A stretch of DNA of 7,959 nucleotides from Anaerolineales bacterium (GTDB lineage: Bacteria > Chloroflexota > Anaerolineae > Anaerolineales > UBA11858), in contig WFTY01000002.1 in the NCBI GenBank assembly GCA_015485245.1, forward strand, positions 1-7,959. Direction: 5' to 3'. This document shows, one piece after another, positions 7,070 to 7,959 of this stretch. The notes under the pieces are model-generated. The model saw only the letters and a list, made by a program, of their open reading frames with translations, was not told the origin of the DNA and did not search any database. A program made the position numbers and the translations under genes. The number at the start of each line of letters is the position of its first letter. The stretch's first letter is position 1.

Positions 7070-7074
7070 ATTTT

Positions 7075-7079
7075 CCTCC
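7075..7079 (-). promoter_or_regulatory. Ribosome binding site of the nitrilase-like gene
   Basis: GGAGG on the minus strand, 5 nt before the ATG at 7069, inside the 22-nt gap after the fdrA stop codon (7092-7094). It fixes the start at 7069 rather than at the in-frame codon at 7165, which lies within fdrA. Confidence 0.8.
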
Positions 7080-7091
7080 AACCTCCACCAA

Positions 7092-7959
7092 TCACTTGCT
7101 ACGCATGCGCTCCAAAATGGCGGCCAGCTTCTCGTTGCCGCGCGCCGGGGGACGCCAGTCCACATGAATCACCTGCGCGCCCTGCGCCTGGAGGCTCTCG
7201 GTGAAGGATTCCAGGCCGACGTTGATGGCCGCCAGCGGCTGCTTGAGCGTCGCCAGGTCTACGCCGGGGGTGGTTTCCGCGGGGGCGTCACCGCGCCCTG
7301 CCAACGCCTTCAACAAGCGACCGACATAATTAGCCGCCTGGTCGTTGCTGGTCTCCACGCGCGCCCCGGCCTTCTCCAGCGCTTCAATCTGCGCCGCCAT
7401 GTCCTGCGGGTCTTCGTCCGTGCCGGAGACCACGGCCACCACCTCCAGGTAGCGCCCTTCCTCCTCGGCCGTTTTCTTCGCCGCGGCGATGGCCGGGGCC
7501 AGTTCGCTCGCCGGGTCGGGATGAGCACCGTAACCCAGCACCACATCCAGCAAAATGACGGCGGTCTCCGGGTCGGCGGCTTCTTTGGCGATGCGGCGCA
7601 CGCGCAGGTCGTTGTCCATCATCGGGTGCAGGCGCCCCACGGTGAACTCGTCCTCGCCCAGGTCAATCAAGGTGTGCTCCTGGCTGACGAGCGAATCCTT
7701 CAGGCGGTACTCATCCGTCAAGGGGATGTTGGAGTACACGCCGGGGAAATAATTACTCAAAATCAGTAAACTCTCATAGGCCAGCGTGCCGCCGGAGAAC
7801 AGGCCGCGCAGGTATTTCTGCCCCGCGGCGAATTTCGAGACATCTGGCTGCCCCCAGCCAGCCTGCGTGCTGGAAAGTTCTACCGCAAGGCGCGCGGCTT
7901 CATCAAACGTGGTGGCGAAATAGATGTTTTCCACCTGGCGCAGGACGGTGGCGTAGCCG
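7092..7959 (-). CDS. fdrA: FdrA family protein (acyl-CoA synthetase-like carbamoyltransferase subunit), C-terminal part (partial)
   Basis: C-terminal 288 residues of an FdrA protein. The E. coli homologue is about 555 residues, so roughly half is visible and the frame stays open through the right edge. FdrA proteins resemble the succinyl-CoA synthetase alpha/beta fold. E. coli FdrA (AllF) is reported to work with YlbE and YlbF in oxamate carbamoyl transfer. Counting from the first whole codon at the edge, recognisable motifs are RGLFSGGTLAYES (51-63), GRLHPMMD (108-115) and ILLDVVLGYGAHPDP (135-149). The conserved tail has INVGLESF (245-252) and VDWRPPARG (266-274). These belong to the ligase-CoA-like domain; the N-terminal CoA-binding-like domain is off the window. 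A GTG at 7934 lies in frame but is internal, because family-like sequence (GYATVLRQ) continues upstream of it. It is the most upstream gene seen in the fdrA-nitrilase-DUF1116-cyclase operon. Confidence 0.93.
   Translation of the reverse strand, partial: GYATVLRQVENIYFATTFDEAARLAVELSSTQAGWGQPDVSKFAAGQKYLRGLFSGGTLAYESLLILSNYFPGVYSNIPLTDEYRLKDSLVSQEHTLIDLGEDEFTVGRLHPMMDNDLRVRRIAKEAADPETAVILLDVVLGYGAHPDPASELAPAIAAAKKTAEEEGRYLEVVAVVSGTDEDPQDMAAQIEALEKAGARVETSNDQAANYVGRLLKALAGRGDAPAETTPGVDLATLKQPLAAINVGLESFTESLQAQGAQVIHVDWRPPARGNEKLAAILERMRSK

Noticed and set aside
7070..7165. 32-residue N-terminal extension of the nitrilase-like protein
   Set aside because: It overlaps the fdrA 3' end out of frame, has arginine/tryptophan-rich non-family sequence, and the ATG at 7069 has a good GGAGG site.
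7932..7934. GTG at 7934 as the start of a complete 280-residue protein
   Set aside because: The frame continues upstream with FdrA-like sequence to the edge, the known family is about twice as long, and no ribosome binding site is seen before it. The gene is treated as truncated by the window.

Overview
All eight genes in this window lie on the minus strand, so gene order is read from high to low coordinates. Both ends are cut: a FdrA-like gene runs off the right edge and a molybdopterin subunit gene runs off the left edge. The DNA is GC-rich by eye. Intergenic gaps are short, and most starts follow AAGGAG- or GGAGG-type ribosome binding sites. This fits a free-living bacterium. A Chloroflexota-like or similar environmental lineage is only a guess; no marker gene fixes the taxon. 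I see no mobile elements, tRNA, rRNA or CRISPR.

Right-hand transcription unit (7959 down to 3224): FdrA C-terminal half (7092..7959), a nitrilase-superfamily C-N hydrolase (6176..7069), a DUF1116/YlbE-type protein (4907..6148), and a 556-residue protein made of two cyclase/kynurenine-formamidase-type domains (3224..4894). Gaps are 22, 27 and 12 nt. The unit ends in a clear intrinsic-terminator hairpin at 3182..3216. FdrA and YlbE-type proteins are the partners reported in E. coli as oxamate carbamoyltransferase subunits (AllF, AllG).

Middle: an NmrA-like NAD(P)-binding atypical SDR (2323..3171) starts just after the terminator and has no visible ribosome binding site. The longest open frame for this gene would start inside the terminator stem-loop, so the start is set at the internal ATG.

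Left-hand transcription unit (about 2300 down past 1): a sigma70-like promoter (TTGATT, 17 nt, TATAAC) precedes a molybdenum hydroxylase operon in the order medium FAD subunit, small 2x[2Fe-2S] subunit, large molybdopterin subunit. This is the coxM-coxS-coxL order. The substrate-defining part of the large subunit is beyond the left edge.

Working hypothesis (inference): the locus encodes catabolism of an N-heterocyclic or ureide compound. The Mo-hydroxylase would oxidise the ring, the cyclase-family protein would open a cyclic amide, and the nitrilase-like enzyme would cleave an amide or carbamoyl C-N bond. The FdrA/DUF1116 pair would transfer a carbamoyl group to phosphate, giving carbamoyl phosphate. 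The unusual points are the double-domain cyclase with a degraded first metal site and the nitrilase placed between fdrA and the DUF1116 gene.
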